This document shows positions 55,849 through 64,000 of a stretch of 64,000 nt of DNA, in pieces. Numbering within the stretch: position 1 is the stretch's first letter; each line of letters opens with the position of its first letter. The notes beneath the pieces were generated by a model. It ran no database searches. It was not told the origin of the DNA and saw nothing but the letters and a program-made list of their open reading frames with translations. Source of the DNA: Clostridium beijerinckii (GTDB taxonomy: Bacteria > Bacillota > Clostridia > Clostridiales > Clostridiaceae); contig NZ_CP073653.1 in the NCBI RefSeq assembly GCF_018223745.1, forward strand, positions 4,886,001 to 4,950,000. The letters run 5' to 3'. Made by a program: the position numbers and the translations under genes.

Positions 55849-56138
55849 TATAGATAAACTAACTATAATCTATACTTATGCGTATACCACACCGAAATGA
55901 ATAATATACTTTTATTCCAGTTTCTAGGCAATTCTGATGGGTGATTCTAATGCCATAAAGTTGCCCCCAAAGTGCTAGCCTCAAAGAACTAGCTTTGAAC
56001 TAGCACATTTGGAACAACTTATAGCCAAAGAATCACATCCCTCAAAATTACCAATGAAACATTCCACAAAAGTATATTACCCATTTCTAGTTTTGATATA
56101 TTTCATATCCTATATAGTTTATGATTGTGTTATCTATA
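55849..56138 (+). repeat. Structured terminal-inverted-repeat element, copy R11
   Basis: Full 290-bp copy, type II. The ends TATAGATA and TATCTATA are inverted repeats. P1 is AATATACTTTT with AAAAGTATATT, P2 GG.AATT..GA with TC..AATT.CC, P3 GTGATTC with GAATCAC, and P4 AAGTTG..CC.AAA..TGCTAG with CTAGCA..TTTGG..CAACTT. It lies upstream of the mglB promoter. Confidence 0.87.
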
Positions 56139-56262
56139 AACAACATATAACTTATACTTATGGGATAACTTACCTAAATCATAAATATTTTGATTCCGAA
56201 AAACTATGAAAAATCACTGAAGGTTCTAAATTGCAGGTTGAATCCAATTTAGCATACATTTA
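56139..56262 (+). repeat. Truncated copy of the structured repeat (R12)
   Basis: The left half of a type I copy, close to R7: AACTTACCTAAATC, TTTTGATTCCGAAAA, TGAAGGTTCTAA and ATCCAATTTAGCAT. It stops inside helix P4, so no hairpin can form. It directly follows R11. Confidence 0.75.
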
Positions 56263-56274
56263 ATTAATATATAA

Positions 56275-56313
56275 AAAGAGGATATAAATTCAAAACTTAT
56301 ATCCTCTATAAAT
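56275..56313 (-). terminator. Terminator after the first chemoreceptor gene
   Basis: Perfect 11-bp stem AGAGGATATAA with TTATATCCTCT, with a T-run on the minus-strand side, about 75 bp after the chemoreceptor stop codon. Confidence 0.85.
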
Positions 56314-56385
56314 TATATGTATAATTATATTTCTCTCAATGAAATTTGTATAAGAATAAAATCATTCTTTCTTGCATCTTGATAC

Positions 56386-58092
56386 CTAAATTTTAAACTT
56401 TTGTACCATTTCATTGAGCCTCTGAGCGAGTTCAGCCTGGCTATGTGCTGTTAGTGCAACTTGCTCTATGGATTTAGTTGTCTCATCCATACTTTCTTTG
56501 ATTGTAGCTACTTCTTCACTAGACTTTTGAGTAGTTTGTGCCATATCTTGTACAACTTCACTAACCTGACCTACAGTAGCTGTTATCTCTTCTGACATAG
56601 CTGCAATTTCCTCTGACATCATGCTGACGAAATTTGAATCATTATAATATTGGTCACCGGTTTGCATATAGGCATTAAATTGTCTATGTACTTCAGTATT
56701 AATAAATGAAAGTATATCATTGCCAGTATCAATACTATTTTTAAAAGCATCACGGACTCTATTTATTGTTTCCTGTATAGACGTTACAGCTTGTGATGAC
56801 TGTTCCGCAAGTGTTCTTACTTCTTCGGCAACAACTGCAAAACCTTTACCTTGTTCTCCTGCTCTTGCAGCCTCTATAGCTGCATTTAAAGCTAATAGAT
56901 TTGTTTGTTCGGCTATACTTCCTATTGTATCTGCCATAACTTTTATATTATCTACTACTTTGCCATCTTCAATAACTTCTAACATTTTGTTCTCTTTTTC
57001 TGCATATAGATTTCTTGTTTCTTCTATAGCTTTTTTACCGCTATTCTTTACCTCTGTTGCTTTTTCTTTGGATTTACTTGAACTACTACTTCCCTCCATT
57101 GCCTTTCCTGAAAGTTCATTAACGCTTGAATCCACTTCTTCTACCGATGCACTTATTTCCTCGGCTGCCGCACTAGATTCTTGCATACCATCAGAAATAT
57201 TTGATATAGCATCATCAATACTTCTAGCTCTCAAAGATAATTCTTCAGCCGTAGCAGATAGTTCCTCACTCGACGCACTTATATCTTGAGAATTTTCCAT
57301 GATCTCTTTAACTAAGATATTTACATTTTTTTGTGCCTTATTTAAAGCGATACCTGTTTGTCCAAATTCATCTTTTCTAGTAATAGTAATTGGAGTTGAA
57401 AAATCATACATTGCTAATCTCTCTGCATAATCTCTTATCTTCCTTAAAGGTTTATTTATATGGCTTGAAATAAATATTCCAAGTAAAATGGCAATTATAA
57501 CCCCTGCAATGCTCATCAATGTCATAATTATGTTTGTCCGTGCAGATGCTATATTAATGTTATCACTTGCTACTTTTGCTGCCGCCAAATTTATTTCTAT
57601 AACCTTGTCAAGGCTTGCCATCATTTCTTCTTCTATAGGCAAAAAAATCATGTACTGTTTCGTCACTTCATTTGGATCATTTAGATCAGCTGCATCTATT
57701 ATCCTGTTTCTAGCATCTCTATATTTTGTTACATTATCGGTAAACTTCGTCCAATTTTCTTTTTCCTCTGTTGTAGTAATTAATTTCTCATATTTAGCTA
57801 TATATTCGTTATCTGCAGCTACCATGTCAGTAATATATTTTTTTGCTTGATCCGTTTCTTTTTTATTTTGATCATACATTATAACTGAAACTTCGCTCTT
57901 TATTTGTGACATATTTGATTTTATTGACAAAATTTCATTAACACTCTGTAAGTTTACGCTATACATTGTTTCTGCATTTTTATTTACTCTTTTTACTTCT
58001 ATTCCACCAATTGTGCCTACAACTGCAATTAATATAGCCACTAATAAAAATGCTGATATTAACTTAGCTCTTACTTGGTTTAATAAATTCAT
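56386..58092 (-). CDS. Methyl-accepting chemotaxis protein
   Basis: A 568-residue chemoreceptor. A first membrane helix (about 10-32) is followed by a four-helix-bundle ligand domain (about 35-190) and a second membrane helix (about 192-213). HAMP and a long cytoplasmic coiled coil follow, with the signalling tip IGSIAEQTNLLALNAAIEAARAGEQGKGFAVVAEEVR. The start MNLLNQVRAK follows GGAGG. It is 28 bp after the GGDEF-EAL gene on the same strand, so the two are probably co-transcribed. It is a close paralog of the receptor at 60613, with a similar tail ending in VQKFKI. Confidence 0.94.
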   Translation of the reverse strand: MNLLNQVRAKLISAFLLVAILIAVVGTIGGIEVKRVNKNAETMYSVNLQSVNEILSIKSNMSQIKSEVSVIMYDQNKKETDQAKKYITDMVAADNEYIAKYEKLITTTEEKENWTKFTDNVTKYRDARNRIIDAADLNDPNEVTKQYMIFLPIEEEMMASLDKVIEINLAAAKVASDNINIASARTNIIMTLMSIAGVIIAILLGIFISSHINKPLRKIRDYAERLAMYDFSTPITITRKDEFGQTGIALNKAQKNVNILVKEIMENSQDISASSEELSATAEELSLRARSIDDAISNISDGMQESSAAAEEISASVEEVDSSVNELSGKAMEGSSSSSKSKEKATEVKNSGKKAIEETRNLYAEKENKMLEVIEDGKVVDNIKVMADTIGSIAEQTNLLALNAAIEAARAGEQGKGFAVVAEEVRTLAEQSSQAVTSIQETINRVRDAFKNSIDTGNDILSFINTEVHRQFNAYMQTGDQYYNDSNFVSMMSEEIAAMSEEITATVGQVSEVVQDMAQTTQKSSEEVATIKESMDETTKSIEQVALTAHSQAELAQRLNEMVQKFKI

Positions 58093-58120
58093 ATTAAAAT
58101 TTCCTCCCACTGTTAAAATG

Positions 58121-59539
58121 CTATTGCATATTATTTTTTCTATTACTATCCAATAAAGTTTTCATACCATCTTCTGTAAGCGGTTTGCTAAAATAGAAAC
58201 CTTGAATTATCTTACAACCTAAGTCAGCAAGTACTTCTATCTGCTCTCTTGTTTCAACTCCCTCAACTATTACCTTGTATTTCAAGTCCTTTGATAAGTT
58301 AACTATGTTCTTTATTAATACCATGTTCTTATAATTTTCTACATGATCTACAAATGTTTTATCAATCTTTAATGTACTTACTGAAATATTAATTAAATAG
58401 CTTAAAGAAGAGTATCCCGTCCCAAAGTCATCTATTGCAATATTTATTCTCATCCCTTTAAGTTCATTTAATACTTCTATATTTTTTTCTGATATATCTA
58501 ATAAAGTACTCTCTGTTATTTCTATCTCTAAAAAGTTTGGAGAAATATTATACTTATTACAGCATTTTAACAACTTATCCTTAAAATCTTTTTCCTTGAT
58601 TTGAATTGGTGATATATTGATTGCTATATTATTAAACTTGTACCCCATGCACTTCCACAAACTCGCTTGCTCTATGGATTTTTCCATTATCCAATCGCCA
58701 ATTTGAACTATATCTCCACTTTCTTCAGCAATAGGAATAAATTCTGCTGGTGAAACATTTCCAAGCTTATCATTATTCCATCTTAATAAAGCTTCAATTC
58801 CAACAATCTCATTATTAGACAAATCAATTTGTGGCTGATAATTAATATTTAGCTCATGCTTATTAATAGCATTCTTTAATTCCCTTCTAATCAATACGTC
58901 CCTATAATATGTCTCAAATATTTCGTTATTAAAGATTGTATAATTGTTTTTTCCAGTTTTCTTAGACTTGTACATAGCTAAATTACAAAACTCTAACAAC
59001 TCATCAGAATTTATGCTATCATCCGGGAAAGTAGATATTCCCATACTTACAGAAATGTCTAATTCATCATCTGCTATCTTAAAAGGTACTGACAAATTTT
59101 CATAAATTTTCTTGCAAATTTCCTCTATTTCACTTATAAATTTAAATTCATAGATCAAAATTGCAAATTCATCACCATTTAATCTAAATAGTTTCCCTTT
59201 TCCTTTAATACATTTACTTACCCTTTCAGAAAAACATTTTAATATAAAGTCACCAAAAGAATAGCCCCAATTATAATTTATGATTTTGTAGTCATCAACA
59301 TCAATATAAATAATCGCACCTTTTCTACAATTAACTTTTGATATCTCTAAACTCCTATTAAGCTTTTCAAAAAAATAAGTACTATTTGGTAGCCCAGTAA
59401 GAATATCATACCTTGAGAATTCTTCATTAGGCTTACTTTTTTTTCTCCTATGTATATCCTTGTTTAATTTTCCTCTTGTGGTATTTACCATTTTCATCTT
59501 AAGTTTAAGTTCTTTTTTGGGCATATTAATTTTATTCAT
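58121..59539 (-). CDS. GGDEF-EAL cyclic-di-GMP protein
   Basis: A 472-residue protein with no membrane helix. A basic N-terminal stretch (about 1-40) is followed by a GGDEF domain (about 42-205) and an EAL domain (about 215-465). The cyclase motif reads NGDEF rather than GGDEF, so synthesis activity is doubtful. The phosphodiesterase side looks intact: EALLRW, the Glu of ITES, DDFGTGYSSL, KIDKTFV and VEGVET. It therefore probably degrades c-di-GMP. I chose the ATG at 59539 for its AAGGAAG site. It precedes a chemoreceptor gene in the same operon. Confidence 0.92.
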   Translation of the reverse strand: MNKINMPKKELKLKMKMVNTTRGKLNKDIHRRKKSKPNEEFSRYDILTGLPNSTYFFEKLNRSLEISKVNCRKGAIIYIDVDDYKIINYNWGYSFGDFILKCFSERVSKCIKGKGKLFRLNGDEFAILIYEFKFISEIEEICKKIYENLSVPFKIADDELDISVSMGISTFPDDSINSDELLEFCNLAMYKSKKTGKNNYTIFNNEIFETYYRDVLIRRELKNAINKHELNINYQPQIDLSNNEIVGIEALLRWNNDKLGNVSPAEFIPIAEESGDIVQIGDWIMEKSIEQASLWKCMGYKFNNIAINISPIQIKEKDFKDKLLKCCNKYNISPNFLEIEITESTLLDISEKNIEVLNELKGMRINIAIDDFGTGYSSLSYLINISVSTLKIDKTFVDHVENYKNMVLIKNIVNLSKDLKYKVIVEGVETREQIEVLADLGCKIIQGFYFSKPLTEDGMKTLLDSNRKNNMQ

Positions 59540-59929
59540 AATAACTTCCTTTTTTAAATTAGTACAACTCAACACGTGTAAAACCTCTCCACCTCGCTCC
59601 TATTATTTAATAATAAAATATGACATCTTCAATAATAATTTTTGCGTAATTATTCTACAAATTTTTAAACTTTGACTTTTTAAAAAATTAAATATATCAT
59701 TTATTTGAACATAATAAATATTTTGTCCTATTATTTTATGTAATAATGTATTTATAGCTCTGCAAATATACAAATATTGCATATTAATATGTCATAAGAA
59801 TACAATTTAACCTATATTTGTACATTTTTTAAGCTTTTTTATACAATATTTACATATACTACAACTTATAATATAATAAAATTGGACAAAATATTTATTA
59901 TGTATCATTACTTCTAGAGGAGAGTGCAT
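59540..59929. other. Divergent promoter region without other genes
   Basis: The gap between the minus-strand GGDEF-EAL gene and the plus-strand recombinase gene. It is very AT-rich with several possible -10 boxes; no repeat copy, hairpin terminator or att-like inverted repeat stands out. Confidence 0.4.
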
Positions 59930-60529
59930 ATGAGGGCATCTAATGAAACTGAAATTAAATATTTAACGCAAAAAGAAGTATTATCACTATTTAATGCAAT
60001 TGAAAATTCTGGAAAGCTGCATTCAACACGTGATTTAGCAATATTTAGATTAGCTTATAGATGCGGTCTTAGAGCTTCCGAAATATCAATGTTAAAATTG
60101 GAAAATTATAATATTAATAAAGGAGAAATATATTGTAAAAGATTAAAGGGTAGTAAGAATAATACTCTGCGGCTAGATGAGAAAACTAAAAGCGTTTTAG
60201 ACAAATACATTACTGAAAATGAAATTACATCTGAAGCTCAAACTATATTTACAAGTCAAAAGAATAAGCCAATTTCAAGGCAAACCCTAGACCACCTAAC
60301 GAAGCAATATTTCTCAATGGCAAGTATTCAAGATAAGTCAAAGCACCATTTTCATACCATTAAACATACTACAGCAGTTCACCTTGCTGAATGTGATATG
60401 GATATAAAAGAGCTTCAATGGTGGCTTGGACACAAATCTGTTACCAATACAGAAATATATTTTCAATTTACTACAAAACAACAAGAAAAGATGTATGAAA
60501 AACTAGAGGGAAAAAGTGAAATGGTATAA
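59930..60529 (+). CDS. Small tyrosine recombinase, catalytic domain only
   Basis: A 199-residue protein equal to the catalytic domain of XerC/XerD-type recombinases, without the N-terminal core-binding domain. Arg I is in CGLRASEISML, the beta-hairpin Lys is in CKRLKGSKNN, and the third motif is LGHKSVTNTEIYFQF with the nucleophilic Tyr. The second box reads HTIKHTTAVHL, so the usual Arg II of HxLRH is Lys. This may lower or remove activity. The ATG follows AGAGGAGAG. No phage or integron genes are adjacent, and the strong terminator downstream suggests a settled single gene. Confidence 0.88.
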   Translation: MRASNETEIKYLTQKEVLSLFNAIENSGKLHSTRDLAIFRLAYRCGLRASEISMLKLENYNINKGEIYCKRLKGSKNNTLRLDEKTKSVLDKYITENEITSEAQTIFTSQKNKPISRQTLDHLTKQYFSMASIQDKSKHHFHTIKHTTAVHLAECDMDIKELQWWLGHKSVTNTEIYFQFTTKQQEKMYEKLEGKSEMV

Positions 60530-60546
60530 AATTTACTTAATTAATT

Positions 60547-60597
60547 AAAAAAGACTTACTTTAGCTGCTAAATAACTAAAATAAGTCTTTTATTTTT
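60547..60597 (+). terminator. Terminator after the recombinase gene
   Basis: Stem AAAGACTTACTTTAG with CTAAAATAAGTCTTT (one mismatch) followed by T's. It also suits the convergent chemoreceptor gene. Confidence 0.85.
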
Positions 60598-60612
60598 CAT
60601 CACATATCTTCT

Positions 60613-62325
60613 TTAAATTTTAAACTTTTGTATCATTTCATTGAGTTTTTGCGCAAGCCCTGCTTGGTTTTGTGCTGTTAAAGCAACTTGCTCTATGGCT
60701 TTTGAAGTTTCATCTACACTTTCTTTTATCGTAGCTACTTGATCGTTTGATTCTTGCGCTGTCGATGCCATCTCTTGTACTAACTTATTAACTTTCCCTA
60801 CAGTGATTGTAATTTCTTCTGACATGTTTGCAATATTCTCTGACATTTTACTTACAAATTCAGAATCGCTATAATATATATTTCCTGTATTTCCATAGGC
60901 ATTAAACTGTTCATGCACCTCTGTATTTATAAATTTCAATATATCATTTCCAGTGTTAATGCTGTTATTAAATGCATCCTGAACTTTAATTATAGTATTT
61001 TTGATAGCTGTTACAGCCTCTGATGATTGTTCTGCAAGCTTTCTTACTTCATCTGCTACAACTGCAAATCCTTTACCTTGTTCCCCTGCCCTTGCTGCTT
61101 CTATTGCTGCATTCAGTGCTAATAAATTTGTTTGTTCAGATATACTTCCAATTGTATCAGCCATAATTTTAATATTATCAACTATCTTTCCATTTTCAAT
61201 AACAATTAACATGTTCTTTTGTTTTTCCTTTGATAATTTCTCCATTTCATCTATAGACTTTTTACTATTGTTTTTGACTTCTATAGCTCTCTCTTTGGAT
61301 CTATTAGCATTCTGGCTTCCTTCCATAGCTTTTTTAGATAAATCATTTATATTTGAGTTTACTTCATCTACTGTCGTACTTATAATTCCTGCCTCAGCAC
61401 AAGATTCCTCCATCCCTAGTGAAATAGTACTTACAGCTTCATCTATACTCGCAGCTTTTGATGAAAGCTCCTCAGCTGTTGCAGAAAGTTCTTCACTAGA
61501 TGTACTTATATCTTGAGAATTTTGAATAATATCTCTAATTAGTTTATTCACATTTTCTTGTGCTTTATTTAATGCACTTCCTGTTTGTCCAAGTTCGTCC
61601 TTTCTTTTAATTGAAATTGGAGTCGAAAAATCATATAACGCTAATCTCTCTGCAAATCCTTTGATTTTTTTTAATGGTATATTTATAGCCTTTGATATTA
61701 GTGCTCCAAATATAATTGCTACCACTAATCCAAAGATAGTAAGTGTAATCATAATTTTATTAGAATTAATATAAGTAGATGATATATCCTCATTAGCTGA
61801 TTTTGCATCAGATATATTTATATCTATAACTTTATCCAGGCTATACATCATTTTTGTCTGTAGAGGAACCATTTCTAAATACCTCTTTTTTGCTTCTTCT
61901 AAATCTTCTGATTTCACAGCATTCACTACCTTGTCTCTAACCTGATTATATTCCTTCGCATTATCATTAAATTCCTTCCAAGATTTTGTTTCACTACTTG
62001 TCATTTGTGATTTTTCATAATCATTTATATATTTATCATTCTCATTAAGTGCAGTAATAACATTTTTTTGTGCTTCCTCTACCTTATATTTATCTTTTTC
62101 ATACATCATGATTAATATGTTACTTTTAATTTCTGTCATATTTGATTTTATAGATAGGATCTCATTGACATGATTAAAATTTCTATTGTACATTCCTGAT
62201 GCTTTATTATTTACATTTTTCAAAGACAATGCTCCTATTATTCCTACTACGCCAATTAAAATTGCTACCGTCAAAAATGATAAGGTTAATTTAAATTTTA
62301 TAGGCAGGCTTCTTCTCAAAAACAT
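60613..62325 (-). CDS. Methyl-accepting chemotaxis protein
   Basis: A 570-residue chemoreceptor closely paralogous to the one at 56386. The ligand domain lies between membrane helices at about 12-34 and 190-212, then HAMP and the signalling domain with IGSISEQTNLLALNAAIEAARAGEQGKGFAVVADEVR. Both receptors share an unusual stretch before the tip (ENGKIVDNIKIMADTIGSI here) and the FINTEVH..FNAY segment after it. The start MFLRRSL follows AGAGGGG. It is transcribed alone, separated from its paralog by the recombinase and GGDEF-EAL genes. Confidence 0.94.
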   Translation of the reverse strand: MFLRRSLPIKFKLTLSFLTVAILIGVVGIIGALSLKNVNNKASGMYNRNFNHVNEILSIKSNMTEIKSNILIMMYEKDKYKVEEAQKNVITALNENDKYINDYEKSQMTSSETKSWKEFNDNAKEYNQVRDKVVNAVKSEDLEEAKKRYLEMVPLQTKMMYSLDKVIDINISDAKSANEDISSTYINSNKIMITLTIFGLVVAIIFGALISKAINIPLKKIKGFAERLALYDFSTPISIKRKDELGQTGSALNKAQENVNKLIRDIIQNSQDISTSSEELSATAEELSSKAASIDEAVSTISLGMEESCAEAGIISTTVDEVNSNINDLSKKAMEGSQNANRSKERAIEVKNNSKKSIDEMEKLSKEKQKNMLIVIENGKIVDNIKIMADTIGSISEQTNLLALNAAIEAARAGEQGKGFAVVADEVRKLAEQSSEAVTAIKNTIIKVQDAFNNSINTGNDILKFINTEVHEQFNAYGNTGNIYYSDSEFVSKMSENIANMSEEITITVGKVNKLVQEMASTAQESNDQVATIKESVDETSKAIEQVALTAQNQAGLAQKLNEMIQKFKI

Positions 62326-62536
62326 AACTTTTCCCCTCTCTAAATTTATAATCTCGACCATTTATTACCCTTTTTGCAATAGAAAACGTTTTACTAAGAT
62401 GTTGAAATTAACATATATTGCTAATTATTATGATAATATTTTTAATTTATATAATCAACTAAAAAATCTACTCTTATATCGAAATGTTGAGTATTTGCTA
62501 ATCATTTTTAACCATAAACTTAATTATAGAAAAAAT

Positions 62537-62585
62537 AATAAAGCTATACACAAGTCTACTTTAACTATGCATATAGCTTTATTAA
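62537..62585 (-). terminator. Terminator after hydG
   Basis: Perfect 12-bp stem AATAAAGCTATA with TATAGCTTTATT, 15 bp after the hydG stop codon. Confidence 0.8.
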
Positions 62586-62599
62586 TTAATTTACTCTAT

Positions 62600-64000
62600 C
62601 TAAAATCTAAAATCACGTTTTCCTTCATGTAAGTTTTCAAGATTTTCTAATACTATCTTTTTAACTTTTTCATTTGGAATTCTTGGAATTTCATTTTTAA
62701 TTACTTCTTCACCTTTTCTTCGTGTATCTTCAGACGCATAATCCTCTAGATATTCCTTTAGCGTCATAAGTGCATTAGGCTGACAGCAGTTTGCTATTTG
62801 TCCTGATTTAACAAGACTCATAAATCTATCCCCAGTTCTTCCTTCTCTATAACAAGCAGTACAGAAGCTTGGAATATGACCCTTTTCTAACAGCCAATTT
62901 ACTATTTCATCTAAAGTTCTAGTATCATTTACATCAAATTGAGCTGAATTTTCTTCTTCCTTCTCTTTTTCAACATATCCACCAACGCTTGTAGATGATC
63001 CTCCACTTATTTGAGAAACTCCAAGTTCAAGTACTTTTTCTCTTGTTTTTTGAGATTCTCTTGTTGAAACAATAAGACCTGTATATGGAACTGTAATTCT
63101 AAGTACTGCAACTATTTTAGCAAATATCTCATCTGAAATTGCATTAGTAAATTCATCTGGATTTATATCATCAGCTGGTCTTATTCTTGGTACACTTATT
63201 GTATGCGGTCCAACTCCCATAGCTGCTTCTAAGTGCTCTGCATGCATAAGAAGTCCAACGAAATCATATCTATACATATTTAATCCATATAGTACACCTA
63301 GTCCGACATCATCAATTCCACCTTCCATAGCTCTATCCATAGCTTCTGTATGGTAAGCATAATCATGCTTTGGTCCTGTTGGGTGAAGCTCTTCATATGT
63401 CTTTTTGTGATATGTTTCTTGGAATAAGATATATGTTCCAATTCCCGCTTCCTTTAACCTTCTATAATTTTCAACAGTTGTAGCTGCAATATTTACGTTA
63501 GCTCTTCTAATTGCGCCATTTTTGTGTTTTATACTATAAATTGTTTTTATGCTTTCAAGTACATATTCAATTGGATTATTTACAGGATCTTCTCCTGTTT
63601 CTAATGCAAGTCTTTTATGCCCCATATCTTGTAATGCAATTACTTCTTTTTCAATCTCCTCTTGAGTAAGCTTCTTTCTTGTTATATGTTTATTCTTGTG
63701 ATGATATGGACAATAAGTACATCCATTTACACAATAATTAGAGAGATATAATGGCGCAAACATTACTATTCTATTACCATAAAATCTTTGCTTGATTTCT
63801 TTTGCAAGTTTATACATTTTTTCATTTTCATCTTCTAATTCACATTCAAGTAAAACTGCTGCTTCTCTATGTGAAATTCCTTTACACTCTTTAGCCTTTT
63901 CTAGAATTTCATTAATTAATTGTCTATTGTTCTTATTTTTCTTAGCAAACTCAAGAGTTTCTAATATCTCTTCGTTATCAATAAATTCCGTTGCTATTTT
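62600..64000 (-). CDS. hydG: [FeFe]-hydrogenase maturase HydG (5' end beyond window)
   Basis: A radical SAM tyrosine lyase that makes the CO and CN ligands of the hydrogenase H-cluster. The frame stays open to the window edge, so 467 residues are visible and the start lies outside. The SAM cluster motif is Cys-x3-Cys-x2-Cys in SNYCVNGCTYCPYHHKN. The second, C-terminal cluster motif FCTACYREGRTGDRF plus ANCCQPNAL separates HydG from ThiH. Upstream residues such as GISHREAAVLL fit the HydG N-terminus. Partner genes hydE and hydF are not in this window. Confidence 0.95.
   Translation of the reverse strand, partial: KIATEFIDNEEILETLEFAKKNKNNRQLINEILEKAKECKGISHREAAVLLECELEDENEKMYKLAKEIKQRFYGNRIVMFAPLYLSNYCVNGCTYCPYHHKNKHITRKKLTQEEIEKEVIALQDMGHKRLALETGEDPVNNPIEYVLESIKTIYSIKHKNGAIRRANVNIAATTVENYRRLKEAGIGTYILFQETYHKKTYEELHPTGPKHDYAYHTEAMDRAMEGGIDDVGLGVLYGLNMYRYDFVGLLMHAEHLEAAMGVGPHTISVPRIRPADDINPDEFTNAISDEIFAKIVAVLRITVPYTGLIVSTRESQKTREKVLELGVSQISGGSSTSVGGYVEKEKEEENSAQFDVNDTRTLDEIVNWLLEKGHIPSFCTACYREGRTGDRFMSLVKSGQIANCCQPNALMTLKEYLEDYASEDTRRKGEEVIKNEIPRIPNEKVKKIVLENLENLHEGKRDFRF

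Noticed and set aside
59930..60529. Prophage or integron around the tyrosine recombinase
   Set aside because: No phage, cassette or excisionase genes are adjacent, and neighbours are ordinary chemotaxis and signalling genes.

Overview
The window is AT-rich DNA of a spore-forming, hydrogen-producing Clostridium, most like the solventogenic saccharolytic group. The reasons are a spore photoproduct lyase, the [FeFe]-hydrogenase maturase HydG, YesM/YesN-type sugar signalling, strong AGGAGG ribosome sites and many T-rich hairpin terminators. No rRNA, tRNA, CRISPR array, intact insertion sequence or origin was seen.

Layout. 0.2-18 kb: alpha-galactoside and sucrose use. It holds a GH4 alpha-galactosidase (melA), two GH36 alpha-galactosidases, a PTS EIIBC, a raffinose-type ABC importer without its ATPase, sucrose phosphorylase, and three AraC-family regulators, each next to one alpha-galactosidase. 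18-22 kb: a DUF1874 (AcrIII-1/B116-like) protein, spore photoproduct lyase, a small membrane protein and a decayed lipoprotein gene. 21.7-28.1 kb: a polyamine operon (speD, speA, speE, carboxynorspermidine dehydrogenase, nspC) encoding two routes to spermidine-like products. 28-34 kb: HD and HAD hydrolases, DUF3892, an unknown membrane protein and a Met/Asn/Gly-rich protein. 34-39 kb: Leloir operon galK-galE-galT-galR with a palindromic operator and a structured leader before galT. 39.4-41.6 kb: DNA-repair-type radical SAM pair. 42.5-55.7 kb: beta-carbonic anhydrase, four extra galactose-binding-protein-like proteins, a YesM/YesN two-component system and mglBAC. 56-64 kb: two chemoreceptors, a GGDEF-EAL protein, a small tyrosine recombinase and hydG, which runs off the right edge.

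The sugar genes fit together. Raffinose-family sugars or melibiose enter through the ABC or PTS system. Alpha-galactosidases release galactose and sucrose or glucose. Sucrose phosphorylase makes glucose-1-phosphate plus fructose, mglBAC imports free galactose, and galKET converts it to glucose-1-phosphate.

The most unusual content is an intergenic repeat of about 275-312 bp, with eight full copies and at least five fragments. It has terminal inverted repeats like a miniature transposable element. Inside are four nested helices whose sequences differ between copies while pairing is kept, plus constant single-stranded motifs. I do not recognise it as a named family.
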